A stretch of DNA of 64,000 nt from assembly GCA_026399025.1 (NCBI GenBank), contig JAPLRU010000116.1, positions 1 to 64,000 of the forward strand. Direction: 5' to 3'. Position numbers and translations under genes: made by a program. The notes below the pieces were generated by a model. That model did not search any database, was not told the DNA's origin, and saw only the letters and a program-made list of their open reading frames with translations. Numbering within the stretch: the stretch's first letter is position 1; each line of letters opens with the position of its first letter. The stretch comes from Methylobacter sp. (GTDB lineage Bacteria; Pseudomonadota; Gammaproteobacteria; Methylococcales; Methylomonadaceae). This document shows positions 56,992 through 64,000 of this stretch, one piece after another.

Positions 56992-57885
56992 ATGGAATCC
57001 GCTAAATATTTATCTGTTTTTACACCGGCCACTCCGCAACAACGAAAAGAAAATTTCGATAATTACTGGGAGTTTACCCAACAACATGGCGGAGAACTCC
57101 TGGAAGACGAAAAGAATTTAGCCAAGAAACGCGATCGACTGAAACATTTTCAGGATAACCCGGTTCAATTGCGTAAGCCGCTGGCCGACCCGGAAGCTTT
57201 TTACCGTAATTATATCGAAATGAAAGACGATCCTAAGTCATTGGATCGCATGACGTTGATGCTGACCGGCATCTACAAATTTGCCCGGCATGAATGGGTG
57301 GGCATTAAAGGCGCGTGGGATGCGGTGCCCGACATGGCTCATTCGCATAGCGTGGAAGATAAAATCAGCCGCGTGCATTTGGCCGAAGAATTCTGCCATG
57401 TGCGTCTGTTCGATGAAATGCTTAAAACCTGCGGCTTGGATAAAGTGGAATGGGTGCCGTTAGGGCCGATCAAAGAAAAAATCTACGAGCAGTTTCCTAA
57501 ATTACCCGGCTTTTTAATGGACACGCCTGCGTTCGTTACCGAACTGATGGGGGTGACTTTTTATTGTCACTTACATCGTTTGTTCGATGACGTGCTGGCC
57601 GATGAACCGGAAGTGCGCGAACGCTTAAAAGAATTGCTCGATGAAATTACCATTGACGAAGTGGCGCATGTCGGACAGCGCAGAAATTTTGTCGGCCCGA
57701 TCGGCATGAAAGTTTCAAAGTGGCTGGTCAGGCCTTTTTATACGATGTTCTTTAATGATATTCCCGAAGTCGGGCACTTGTTCGACGTTGAGCAAATGAT
57801 TAAAGACGGCGTCGCTTTCGATTTTAATGAATTGCCCGACTATATGATTGAACGCAGTTGGATTCCTTCCTACTGCAAAGCCTAA
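56992..57885 (+). CDS. Ferritin-like putative diiron protein within the ccm operon
   Basis: 297 aa, soluble, no signal peptide. Two ExxH motifs, E133-FC-H136 (AEEFCHVRLFDE) and E223-VA-H226 (DEVAHVGQRRN), with single Glu residues on two further helices (E101 in RHEWVG, E184 in VTELMG): the E-ExxH-E-ExxH ligand set of a carboxylate-bridged diiron four-helix bundle. The family is not known to me; haem or iron handling, an oxidase/oxygenase role or redox protection are all possible. AGGAA 10 nt before ATG. It separates ccmB from ccmC, is on the same strand and probably cotranscribed. Confidence 0.85.
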   Translation: MESAKYLSVFTPATPQQRKENFDNYWEFTQQHGGELLEDEKNLAKKRDRLKHFQDNPVQLRKPLADPEAFYRNYIEMKDDPKSLDRMTLMLTGIYKFARHEWVGIKGAWDAVPDMAHSHSVEDKISRVHLAEEFCHVRLFDEMLKTCGLDKVEWVPLGPIKEKIYEQFPKLPGFLMDTPAFVTELMGVTFYCHLHRLFDDVLADEPEVRERLKELLDEITIDEVAHVGQRRNFVGPIGMKVSKWLVRPFYTMFFNDIPEVGHLFDVEQMIKDGVAFDFNELPDYMIERSWIPSYCKA

Positions 57886-57918
57886 AACAGAATGTCCTTG
57901 TATCTTTCTTGATTTACT

Positions 57919-58680
57919 ATGTTTTTGATTCCCGATCCTGTAGTCCGATTCTTTCATCGTATGGCGTCCCCGCCGCATTTTTATGCGCTTACCGAGCGTT
58001 TAATGCCGTGGCTGGTGGTTATTTTTCTGTTGCTGACAGCTGCGGGTCTATACGGAGGCTTGTATCTCGCGCCTTCGGATTATCAGCAGGGCGATAGCTA
58101 TCGCATTATCTATATCCATGTGCCCAGCGCCTGGATGTCCTTATTTATTTACGTGGTCATGGCGGTTGCGGGCGCGATAGGCCTTGTTTGGCGGATCAAA
58201 CTGGCGGAAATCGTGGCTATCAGCAGCGCACCGGTCGGCGCCAGTTTTACCTTTATCGCATTGGTGACCGGTTCCTTATGGGGCAAACCGATGTGGGGAA
58301 CCTGGTGGGTCTGGGATGCGCGCTTAACATCCGAATTGATATTGCTGTTTTTGTATCTCGGCGTGATCGGGCTTTACGGCGCAATCGACGATAAGCGCAC
58401 CGCGTCCAGGGCCGTGGCTATTTTAGCCTTGGTCGGCGTGGTCAATATCCCGATTATTCATTACTCGGTCGAGTGGTGGAATACGCTGCATCAAGGGCCA
58501 ACGGTCACCAAAATGGATAAGCCGTCCATCCATGTCAGTATGTTGATACCGCTGTTACTGATGGCTTTATCGTTCAAGTTTTATTATTTGATCGCGCTGT
58601 TGCAACGGGCGCGTACCGAATTATTGTTGCGCGAACGCAATGCGCAATGGGTTAAAAATATGATCTCGGAAGCTAAATAA
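57919..58680 (+). CDS. ccmC: Haem handling protein CcmC
   Basis: 253 aa, six transmembrane segments. Tryptophan-rich WWD motif GTWWVWDARLTSELILLFLY and flanking His residues (HVPSAWM, HYSVEWWN) bind haem and transfer it to CcmE. Its stop overlaps ccmD (TAATG). The true start could be the ATG 57919 used here. Confidence 0.96.
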   Translation: MFLIPDPVVRFFHRMASPPHFYALTERLMPWLVVIFLLLTAAGLYGGLYLAPSDYQQGDSYRIIYIHVPSAWMSLFIYVVMAVAGAIGLVWRIKLAEIVAISSAPVGASFTFIALVTGSLWGKPMWGTWWVWDARLTSELILLFLYLGVIGLYGAIDDKRTASRAVAILALVGVVNIPIIHYSVEWWNTLHQGPTVTKMDKPSIHVSMLIPLLLMALSFKFYYLIALLQRARTELLLRERNAQWVKNMISEAK

Positions 58681-58838
58681 TGACGATGCAGGAATTTTTC
58701 GCGATGGGCGGCTATGCCTTTTATGTCTGGACTTCTTACGGTCTGACTTTGATCGTGTTGTTGGCCAATATTATTATCCCAGTGGCGCAACGCAGACAGT
58801 TCTTACGTTCCTTGGCGCTCAAGCAAAAACGGCACTAA
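58680..58838 (+). CDS. ccmD: Haem exporter subunit CcmD
   Basis: 52 aa, not in the ORF track. Starts MTMQEFFAMGGYAFYVWTSY, one transmembrane helix (GLTLIVLLANIIIPVAQ) and a basic tail (RRQFLRSLALKQKRH). Length and the GGYAFYVW start are typical. It stabilises the CcmC-CcmE complex. Start overlaps ccmC by 1 nt and ccmE begins 3 nt after the stop. Confidence 0.93.
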   Translation: MTMQEFFAMGGYAFYVWTSYGLTLIVLLANIIIPVAQRRQFLRSLALKQKRH

Positions 58839-58841
58839 TTC

Positions 58842-59309
58842 ATGAAACCAGCTAGAAAACAGCGCTTAATGTTGATCGGGCTGATGGTGCTCGGCGCAGG
58901 TTTAGCTACAGCGTTCGCGCTTAAGTCGTTTAATGAAAATTTGATGTATTTTTTTTCGACGACCGATGTGGTGGAAGGCAAAGCGCCCAAAGATACTTTA
59001 TTCCGTCTGGGCGGCATGGTGATTAAAGGTTCCGTGGAAAGGCCGAATGACGGCATGACGGTGCGCTTTAAACTGACCGATTTCAGCAAGGATGTGACGG
59101 TTGAGTACACCGGCATTCTGCCGGACTTGTTCCGGGAAGGCCAAGGTATCGTTGCACACGGCAAGTTAAATGAACAGGGCGTGTTTATTGCCGAAGAAGT
59201 ATTGGCCAAGCATGATGAAAATTACATGCCGCCGGAAGTGAAAGACAGTTTGAAAAAACAGCCGGCGTCCGTTGAAGGGTCGAAGTCATCGGTAACAATC
59301 GGAGAATAA
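58842..59309 (+). CDS. ccmE: Haem chaperone CcmE
   Basis: 155 aa. N-terminal membrane anchor (RLMLIGLMVLGAGLATAFAL), periplasmic OB-fold (FRLGGMVIKGSVER; VEYTGILPDLFREGQGIVAHGKL), and the haem-linking His in LAKHDENYMPPEV. Shuttles haem to CcmF. Confidence 0.97.
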   Translation: MKPARKQRLMLIGLMVLGAGLATAFALKSFNENLMYFFSTTDVVEGKAPKDTLFRLGGMVIKGSVERPNDGMTVRFKLTDFSKDVTVEYTGILPDLFREGQGIVAHGKLNEQGVFIAEEVLAKHDENYMPPEVKDSLKKQPASVEGSKSSVTIGE

Positions 59310-59311
59310 CT

Positions 59312-59518
59312 ATGCATGCCATTGAGTTTGAAGCGCAAACACATGACGGTGTTGTCCAGATACCGCCACAATTTCAGGATTGGCAAAATAAAACCGTTCA
59401 CGTTATTTTGTTGGAAACGGAAGAAAATCTTACATTAACAAAAAAACCTCAATTTACTGCGGCGGCCCTTAAAACGAGAAACTACCGCTTTGACCGTGAA
59501 CAGGCCAATGAGCGCTAA
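59312..59518 (+). CDS. Antitoxin of a PIN pair inserted in the ccm operon
   Basis: 68 aa. A short beta-rich start (HAIEFEAQTHDGVVQIPPQF) resembling swapped-hairpin/AbrB-like antitoxins, then a charged tail (ALKTRNYRFDREQANER) expected to bind the PIN toxin. It begins 2 nt after ccmE and overlaps the toxin by 11 nt, so it is part of the ccm transcript. Confidence 0.78.
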   Translation: MHAIEFEAQTHDGVVQIPPQFQDWQNKTVHVILLETEENLTLTKKPQFTAAALKTRNYRFDREQANER

Positions 59519-59939
59519 TGTATTTTTCGATACTAATGTATTGGTTTACCTGCATTCCATTGATGAACCGGAAAAACAACAGGCGGCGCTAAAGCAAATA
59601 GAAGCAAATAAAAATCGCTGGATTAGTACGCAGGTACTGAGTGAACTGAGTAATATCTTACGTAAAAAGTTTAATCTGGAATATAGCAATATCGTTACTG
59701 TACTTACTGAAATACAAGAATCATTTCAAGTTGTAACCGTTCAACCGCACACAATAAAACATGCCTTGTATCTTGCTCAAACTTATCGTTATTCTTATTA
59801 CGACAGCTTAATTCTTGCGGCTTCCCTAGAAAAAACATGCTGTTTTTTATACTCGGAAGATATGCAGCATCAACAAACCATCGAACAGCAGTTAACTATT
59901 GTTAATCCATTTGAAACTATAGAGCATCAAAAATCATGA
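59508..59939 (+). CDS. PIN-domain RNase toxin (VapC-like) inserted in the ccm operon
   Basis: 143 aa from ATG 59508 (MSANVFFDTNVLVYL); the track starts 6 codons before. Acidic residues of the PIN site: D in FFDTN, E in LSELSN, D in YYDSLILAASL, D in SEDMQ. Probably cleaves tRNA or rRNA. The stop overlaps the ccmF start (ATGA), so the pair is coupled into the cytochrome operon rather than merely lying between genes. Confidence 0.87.
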   Translation: MSANVFFDTNVLVYLHSIDEPEKQQAALKQIEANKNRWISTQVLSELSNILRKKFNLEYSNIVTVLTEIQESFQVVTVQPHTIKHALYLAQTYRYSYYDSLILAASLEKTCCFLYSEDMQHQQTIEQQLTIVNPFETIEHQKS

Positions 59940-61897
59940 TTGCAGAACTGGGACATTTTTCACTGATTCTGGCTTTATGCATGGCCTTTATTTTAGGATT
60001 GTTGCCGATTATCGGCGCTTCCCGCTCTATTTCCGGCTGGGTCGCCGTGGCAAGACCCGCCGCGTTCGGGCAACTGTTATTCATGGCGGTTTCATACGGC
60101 TGCCTGACTTATGGCTTCTTGACCCATGATTTTTCCATCGCCTATATCGCCGGAAATTCAAACACCGCATTGCCGGTTTTATATTTAATTTCCGGCGTCT
60201 GGGGCGCTCATGAAGGCTCGTTATTGCTTTGGGCGCTGATTTTATCCTGCTGGACCGGCTTGGTTGCATTATTCAGCCGCACTATTCCCGATGCGACCGT
60301 GGCCCGCGTTTTAGGCGTGATGGGCTTGGTCTCTATCGGTTTTATCCTGTTTTTATTACTGACCTCCAACCCGTTTGAACGGCTGTTCCCTGCCCCACTG
60401 GAAGGGCGCGACTTAAATCCGTTGTTGCAAGATCCGGGCTTGGCAATCCATCCGCCGATGCTTTATATGGGCTATGTCGGCTTTTCGGTGGCGTTTGCCT
60501 TTGCCATTGCGGCCTTGCTCGAAGGCCGTCTGGATGCGGCTTGGGCGCGTTGGTCAAGACCCTGGACCAATATTGCCTGGATGTTTTTAACCGTCGGCAT
60601 TGCGTTGGGCAGCTGGTGGGCTTATTACGAACTGGGCTGGGGCGGCTGGTGGTTTTGGGATCCTGTTGAAAACGCCTCATTCATGCCTTGGCTGGTCGGC
60701 ACCGCGCTGATTCATTCGTTGGCCGCGACCGAAAAACGCGGCGTGTTTAAAACTTGGACGGTATTGCTGGCGATTTTTGCCTTTTCGTTAAGCTTGCTCG
60801 GCACATTTCTGGTGCGTTCCGGCGTCTTAACCTCGGTACATGCGTTTGCCAGCGACCCGGCTCGCGGCCTGTTTATATTGGTCTTCCTCGCCGTCGTGGT
60901 CGGCGGTTCTCTGCTTCTATATGCGATAAGAGCGCCTTACGTCAAAAGCAGCGCGACCTTTGAACTGGCGTCCAAAGAGTCGGCGATATTGCTGAATAAC
61001 GTGCTGTTGGTGGTAACGGCTTCGAGTATTTTGTTGGGTACGCTGTATCCGCTGGTCATCGATGCGTTGGGATTGGGCAAGATTTCGGTCGGGCCTCCGT
61101 ATTTTAATGCTGTGTTTATTCCGCTAATGGCGCCACTGGCAATTGCAGTAGGCTTGGGTATGCTGTTGCGGTGGAAAAGGGACAATATCAACGCGATTGC
61201 CTTGCGGGTGCGCTGGATTGTTTTGGCTTGTGTTTCAGGCGGCTTGCTGATTCCGCTGGTCATGCCGTTTTATTCCTGGGGCGCGGTATTGGGTTTAACG
61301 CTGGCGTTGTGGACGATTGCAATTACCGGCATGTCTTTTATTGACCGTATGGGGCCGCAGGGCTTTTCATGGCAACGCTTGCAAACCGTACCGGCCGGTT
61401 TTTACGGCATGACCGTAGCGCATATGGGCATCGCCGTATTTGTGATCGGCATCACCCTGACCTCGGTTTACAGTGTTGAAAAAGATGTGCGCATGATGCC
61501 TGAGGACAAACTGGATATGTCCGGTTATATCTTCGAATTCCACGGCGTCAAACAAACTCAAGGGCCTAATTATATGGCCGAACAGGCGTTTGTCACCGTC
61601 AGTTATGAAGGCAAAGAAGTCGCCAAACTGGAACCGCAAAAACGGGTTTACCGTGTGCAAAAAATGCCCATGACCGAAGCGGCTATCGATGCCGGATTGT
61701 TTCGGGACTTGTTTGTGGCGATAGGCGAACCGCTGGGCGATAAAGGCGCATGGAGTCTGAGAATTTATTACAAGTCGTTTATTCGTTGGATTTGGTTGGG
61801 CGCGCTGTTTATGGCGGCAGGCGGCTTAATCGCGGCTTGCGACAGACGGTATCGACTCAACAAGAAAGCACTCAATGCTTCTGAAACAGTTACTTAA
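59936..61897 (+). CDS. ccmF: Haem lyase subunit CcmF
   Basis: 653 aa, about 14 transmembrane segments. The WWD domain GWGGWWFWDPVENASFMPW plus LYMGYVGFSVAFAFAIAAL and the haem-binding His residues identify the holocytochrome c synthase core, which attaches haem to CxxCH with CcmH/CcmI. Overlaps the PIN toxin by 4 nt. Confidence 0.97.
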   Translation: MIAELGHFSLILALCMAFILGLLPIIGASRSISGWVAVARPAAFGQLLFMAVSYGCLTYGFLTHDFSIAYIAGNSNTALPVLYLISGVWGAHEGSLLLWALILSCWTGLVALFSRTIPDATVARVLGVMGLVSIGFILFLLLTSNPFERLFPAPLEGRDLNPLLQDPGLAIHPPMLYMGYVGFSVAFAFAIAALLEGRLDAAWARWSRPWTNIAWMFLTVGIALGSWWAYYELGWGGWWFWDPVENASFMPWLVGTALIHSLAATEKRGVFKTWTVLLAIFAFSLSLLGTFLVRSGVLTSVHAFASDPARGLFILVFLAVVVGGSLLLYAIRAPYVKSSATFELASKESAILLNNVLLVVTASSILLGTLYPLVIDALGLGKISVGPPYFNAVFIPLMAPLAIAVGLGMLLRWKRDNINAIALRVRWIVLACVSGGLLIPLVMPFYSWGAVLGLTLALWTIAITGMSFIDRMGPQGFSWQRLQTVPAGFYGMTVAHMGIAVFVIGITLTSVYSVEKDVRMMPEDKLDMSGYIFEFHGVKQTQGPNYMAEQAFVTVSYEGKEVAKLEPQKRVYRVQKMPMTEAAIDAGLFRDLFVAIGEPLGDKGAWSLRIYYKSFIRWIWLGALFMAAGGLIAACDRRYRLNKKALNASETVT

Positions 61898-61921
61898 AGA
61901 GCCGCTAATAACACATTCAAT

Positions 61922-62416
61922 ATGAAAATCGAATTTGATTTAGGAAAAATCAATCCTGACAGCAAGAAATTTGAGAACCAGCTTCTTAGAAAGAATATTA
62001 AGAATGCAATAGATATCTATGCTGCAAAGTTACCTGAAGTTTATAGGGGTTTAGATAATGACGTATTGGATAATGTAACAATACACATCGTTGATGCGTC
62101 TAACTCCGATGACTATGGACAGGAAGCTTTTACAAAAAGAATCAAGTTAGACAACAGCGAATTCATTATTGCGATAAGCCAATTTAATGGTCAAACTGAT
62201 ATTTACGAACTGTTAGCTCATGAGCTTTGCCATATCTCTCAGTTTCTTACCGGAATGATAGACGACCGTGTAGGTAATGATTCGGTAATTTGGAAGGGAG
62301 AGGTGTTCGTTTTAAGTTCGATACCTCCTCAAAAGCGACCATGGGAAAAGGACGCTATTAAAAACCAATTGAAGCTTTATGGTACTCACCCAGATATAAA
62401 TAGATTTCAAAAATAG
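61922..62416 (+). CDS. HExxH metallopeptidase-like protein, unknown
   Basis: 164 aa, no signal peptide. YELLAHELCHISQFLTG contains HELCH (H100-E101, H104), a zincin motif; a possible third ligand is E127 (WKGEVF). Lys-rich N-terminus, AT-rich codon use and an isolated start 24 nt after ccmF suggest an acquired gene. I do not recognise the family. It interrupts ccmF-ccmG. Confidence 0.75.
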   Translation: MKIEFDLGKINPDSKKFENQLLRKNIKNAIDIYAAKLPEVYRGLDNDVLDNVTIHIVDASNSDDYGQEAFTKRIKLDNSEFIIAISQFNGQTDIYELLAHELCHISQFLTGMIDDRVGNDSVIWKGEVFVLSSIPPQKRPWEKDAIKNQLKLYGTHPDINRFQK

Positions 62417-62521
62417 ATTTTTTTAAGATAACCCTAATACATCCGATTATCTCGAAGGCATTGATGTTTTCCACTATGCCATTAGCTAAAAATTATCAGA
62501 CTCGTCCAAAAAATACTCGAA

Positions 62522-63052
62522 ATGCTTAAATACATCCTCCCCTTACTATTATTTATCGTTCTCGCGGTATTTCTGGCGCTGGGTTTAAACCTTCATCCCA
62601 ACGAAATTCCGTCGCCGCTGATCAACAAACCAGCACCGGCATTTTCCGCGCCCAAGCTGCAAGCACCCGAAGAGAAATTATCCCAAACCGATTTAAAAGG
62701 CAAAGTCTGGCTGTTTAATGTCTGGGCATCCTGGTGCGCTTCGTGCCGCTCGGAACATCCGATACTTAACCAATTGGCTCAAACTAAAGCCGCCATTATC
62801 GTCGGCTTAAATTACAAGGATGAGCCGGAGGCCGCCAAAGGTTGGCTCGCGCAATTGGGCAATCCCTACGATGTCAGCATCATGGATCAGGATGGCCGCA
62901 TCGGCATAGACTGGGGCGTTTACGGGGTGCCGGAAACTTTTGTTATCGATAAACAGGGCGTGGTTCGGTACAAACATACCGGTCCGGTTACACCTGACGA
63001 TGTTCAACAAACCTTCCTACCTTTGATCGCCAACCTACAGGCCGAAAATTAA
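62522..63052 (+). CDS. ccmG: Thioredoxin-like CcmG (DsbE)
   Basis: 176 aa. N-terminal membrane anchor (LPLLLFIVLAVFLALGL), thioredoxin fold with WASWCASCRSEHP (redox CxxC) and GVYGVPETFVIDKQG (cis-Pro loop, acidic DsbE type). Reduces apocytochrome or CcmH disulfides. Its start follows a 105-nt gap after the HExxH gene; the stop overlaps ccmH. Confidence 0.96.
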   Translation: MLKYILPLLLFIVLAVFLALGLNLHPNEIPSPLINKPAPAFSAPKLQAPEEKLSQTDLKGKVWLFNVWASWCASCRSEHPILNQLAQTKAAIIVGLNYKDEPEAAKGWLAQLGNPYDVSIMDQDGRIGIDWGVYGVPETFVIDKQGVVRYKHTGPVTPDDVQQTFLPLIANLQAEN

Positions 63053-63510
63053 TGAAGCGTTTATTTATTGTTTTTCTGTTAATACTGTCCGGAATCGCTT
63101 ACGCCGGCGTCGAGTTTAGGGAGTTCGCCAATCCCGAACAACAAGCCGCCTACGAAAACCTGACTTCGGAATTGCGCTGCTTGGTTTGCCAAAACCAGAC
63201 CATCGCCGATTCCAATGCCGAACTGGCGGCGGATTTACGCAGACAAGTCTACGAAATGCTGCAACAAGGCAAATCAAAACAAGACATCGCCCAATTTATG
63301 ACCGATCGATACGGCGATTTCGTTTTATATAACCCCCCGTTTAAGCTTAAAACCGGCCTGCTGTGGATTGGGCCTGCGGCGTTTTTGTTAATCGGTTTGA
63401 TCTCGGTGTTCTTATTCACGCGGCGAAAAAAGACCGCTGCAAGCGTTCAAATCAGCGCTGAACAACAGCAAAAAATCCGCAGTTTATTGGAAGAAGGTGA
63501 CCACTCTTGA
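63052..63510 (+). CDS. ccmH: Cytochrome c maturation protein CcmH
   Basis: 152 aa. Signal/anchor (RLFIVFLLILSGIAYAG), the apocytochrome-reducing motif LRCLVCQNQTIADS, a helical domain (DLRRQVYEMLQQGKSKQDIAQFMTDRYG) and a C-terminal transmembrane segment. Overlaps ccmG by 1 nt; ccmI starts 2 nt later. Confidence 0.96.
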   Translation: MKRLFIVFLLILSGIAYAGVEFREFANPEQQAAYENLTSELRCLVCQNQTIADSNAELAADLRRQVYEMLQQGKSKQDIAQFMTDRYGDFVLYNPPFKLKTGLLWIGPAAFLLIGLISVFLFTRRKKTAASVQISAEQQQKIRSLLEEGDHS

Positions 63511-63512
63511 AT

Positions 63513-64000
63513 ATGCTATTTTTGCTTATTGCCGGCGTAATGGTTTTAATCGCGTTTTTGATTGTGCTGCCGCCATTATGGAAATCCCCCCCCGCCCCCC
63601 CTTTTTCAAAGGGGGGAGCTGGTTCTATTTCTCCGCAAAGTGGGGATGGGGATTTTTCACCCCCCTTTGAAAAAGGGGGGCTGGGGGGATTTGCCGACCA
63701 AGATCAACGCAACATCGCCATTGCCCGTCAACGGCTGGCCGAGCTGAAAGATCAGCTGCAAGCGGGTGCATTGACTCAGGCACTTTATGATGAACAGCTT
63801 ATCGAACTTGAACAAGCCTTAAACGATGATCTCGATATACAGAGCCCTGCCGAAGCGTCGCCGTCGCAAGGCCGCTGGATGGCGTCGGTACTGATTGTAG
63901 CCATTCCTTTAATCGCGGGTTCGCTTTATTGGGCGTTGGGCAACTATCAGGCATTAAGTCAAGCCGCTCAACCTGCGGCAGCAAATCAGCCTTCCCCTGA
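63513..64000 (+). CDS. ccmI: CcmI, N-terminal part, with an in-frame repeat insertion (runs off the window)
   Basis: Begins ATG 63513 (MLFLLIAGVMVLIAFLIVLP, transmembrane) and continues open to base 64000; absent from the ORF track because it has no stop here. After PPLW it carries 37 extra codons (63582-63692) from a palindromic repeat, then resumes with ADQDQRNIAIARQRLAELK, the normal CcmI arrangement after the first helix, followed by a second transmembrane segment (WMASVLIVAIPLIAGSLYW). CcmI chaperones apocytochrome to CcmF/H. The insert lies in the cytoplasmic loop after helix 1. Confidence 0.9.
   Translation, partial: MLFLLIAGVMVLIAFLIVLPPLWKSPPAPPFSKGGAGSISPQSGDGDFSPPFEKGGLGGFADQDQRNIAIARQRLAELKDQLQAGALTQALYDEQLIELEQALNDDLDIQSPAEASPSQGRWMASVLIVAIPLIAGSLYWALGNYQALSQAAQPAAANQPSP
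63582..63692. repeat. 111-bp palindromic repeat translated within ccmI
   Basis: Perfect 10-bp inverted ends AAATCCCCCC / GGGGGGATTT, with CCCCCTTTTTCAAAGGGGGG and CCCCCTTTGAAAAAGGGGGG inside. 111 bp is exactly 37 codons and has no stop in the ccmI frame, coding a Pro/Gly/Ser-rich stretch. Related in core to the 102-bp MITEs (CCCCCTTTGAAAAAGGGGG) but with different ends. Confidence 0.85.

Noticed and set aside
63562-63747. ORF MCCRHYGNPPPPP at the end of the window
   Set aside because: Out-of-frame shadow of ccmI in the C-rich repeat.

Overview
The window is a 64 kb piece of a gammaproteobacterial chromosome. It opens with the 5' end of a 16S rRNA gene on the minus strand, with tandem promoters and a boxA. 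The gene complement (lepA-lepB-rnc-era-recO-pdxJ, pilSR, System I cytochrome c maturation, bacteriohemerythrin) and the several families of small palindromic repeats resemble a type I methanotroph (Methylococcales, Methylobacter/Methylomonas-like). That placement is an inference from gene style and the 16S end; no methane oxidation gene lies in the window.

Layout. 1-1.2 kb: rrn 5' end and leader. 1.2-11.2 kb: a same-strand signalling cluster with a 1,712-aa kinase-like/ATPase/GAF/histidine kinase, a response regulator whose output domain is KaiB-like, a toxin-antitoxin pair, a PAS-PAS-GGDEF-EAL protein and a hemerythrin-PAS-GGDEF protein. 11.4-16.2 kb: AEC transporter, rhodanese, pyrF, TauE/SafE-like membrane protein, sigma-54 activator, PP2C phosphatase. 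16.2-22.5 kb (minus): the lepA-lepB-DUF4845-rnc-era-recO-pdxJ block. 22.8-27.7 kb (minus): DUF3530 protein, AI-2E-type permease, BarA-like hybrid kinase. 28-37 kb: DNA glycosylase, TusA, cysG, a small cytochrome c, argG, bpt, pilR/pilS. 37.5-39.5 kb: sucCD. 39.5-42.5 kb: an accessory island with an AAA ATPase/TOPRIM-like pair (possible defence module) and a toxin-antitoxin locus whose PIN toxin is broken by a 102-bp MITE. 42.5-45.1 kb: nadE and a degenerate EAL protein. 45.3-51.1 kb (minus): a sulfate uptake operon with its own porin and a 57-aa DUF2292 protein. 51.4-54.7 kb: chromate resistance operon chrB-chrA-DUF1259. 54.9 kb: rlmB. 55.6-64 kb: the ccm operon A-B-[ferritin-like]-C-D-E-[antitoxin-PIN toxin]-F-[HExxH protein]-G-H-I, with three intruding loci and a repeat inserted in frame in ccmI.

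How the parts connect. The signalling cluster links a large sensor kinase through a receiver-KaiB protein to two predicted c-di-GMP enzymes, one with an oxygen/redox-type hemerythrin sensor. The sulfate operon couples outer-membrane passage (porin), periplasmic binding (Sbp) and ABC import (CysTWA). The ccm genes export haem and mature c-type cytochromes such as the small one at 30.5 kb.

The strongest unusual signals are the receiver-KaiB fusion, the diiron ferritin-like gene and other intrusions in the ccm operon, the in-frame 37-codon repeat in ccmI, a MITE family with 8-bp target duplications that inactivated a PIN toxin, a vestigial nadE 5' copy, and the AAA/TOPRIM pair.
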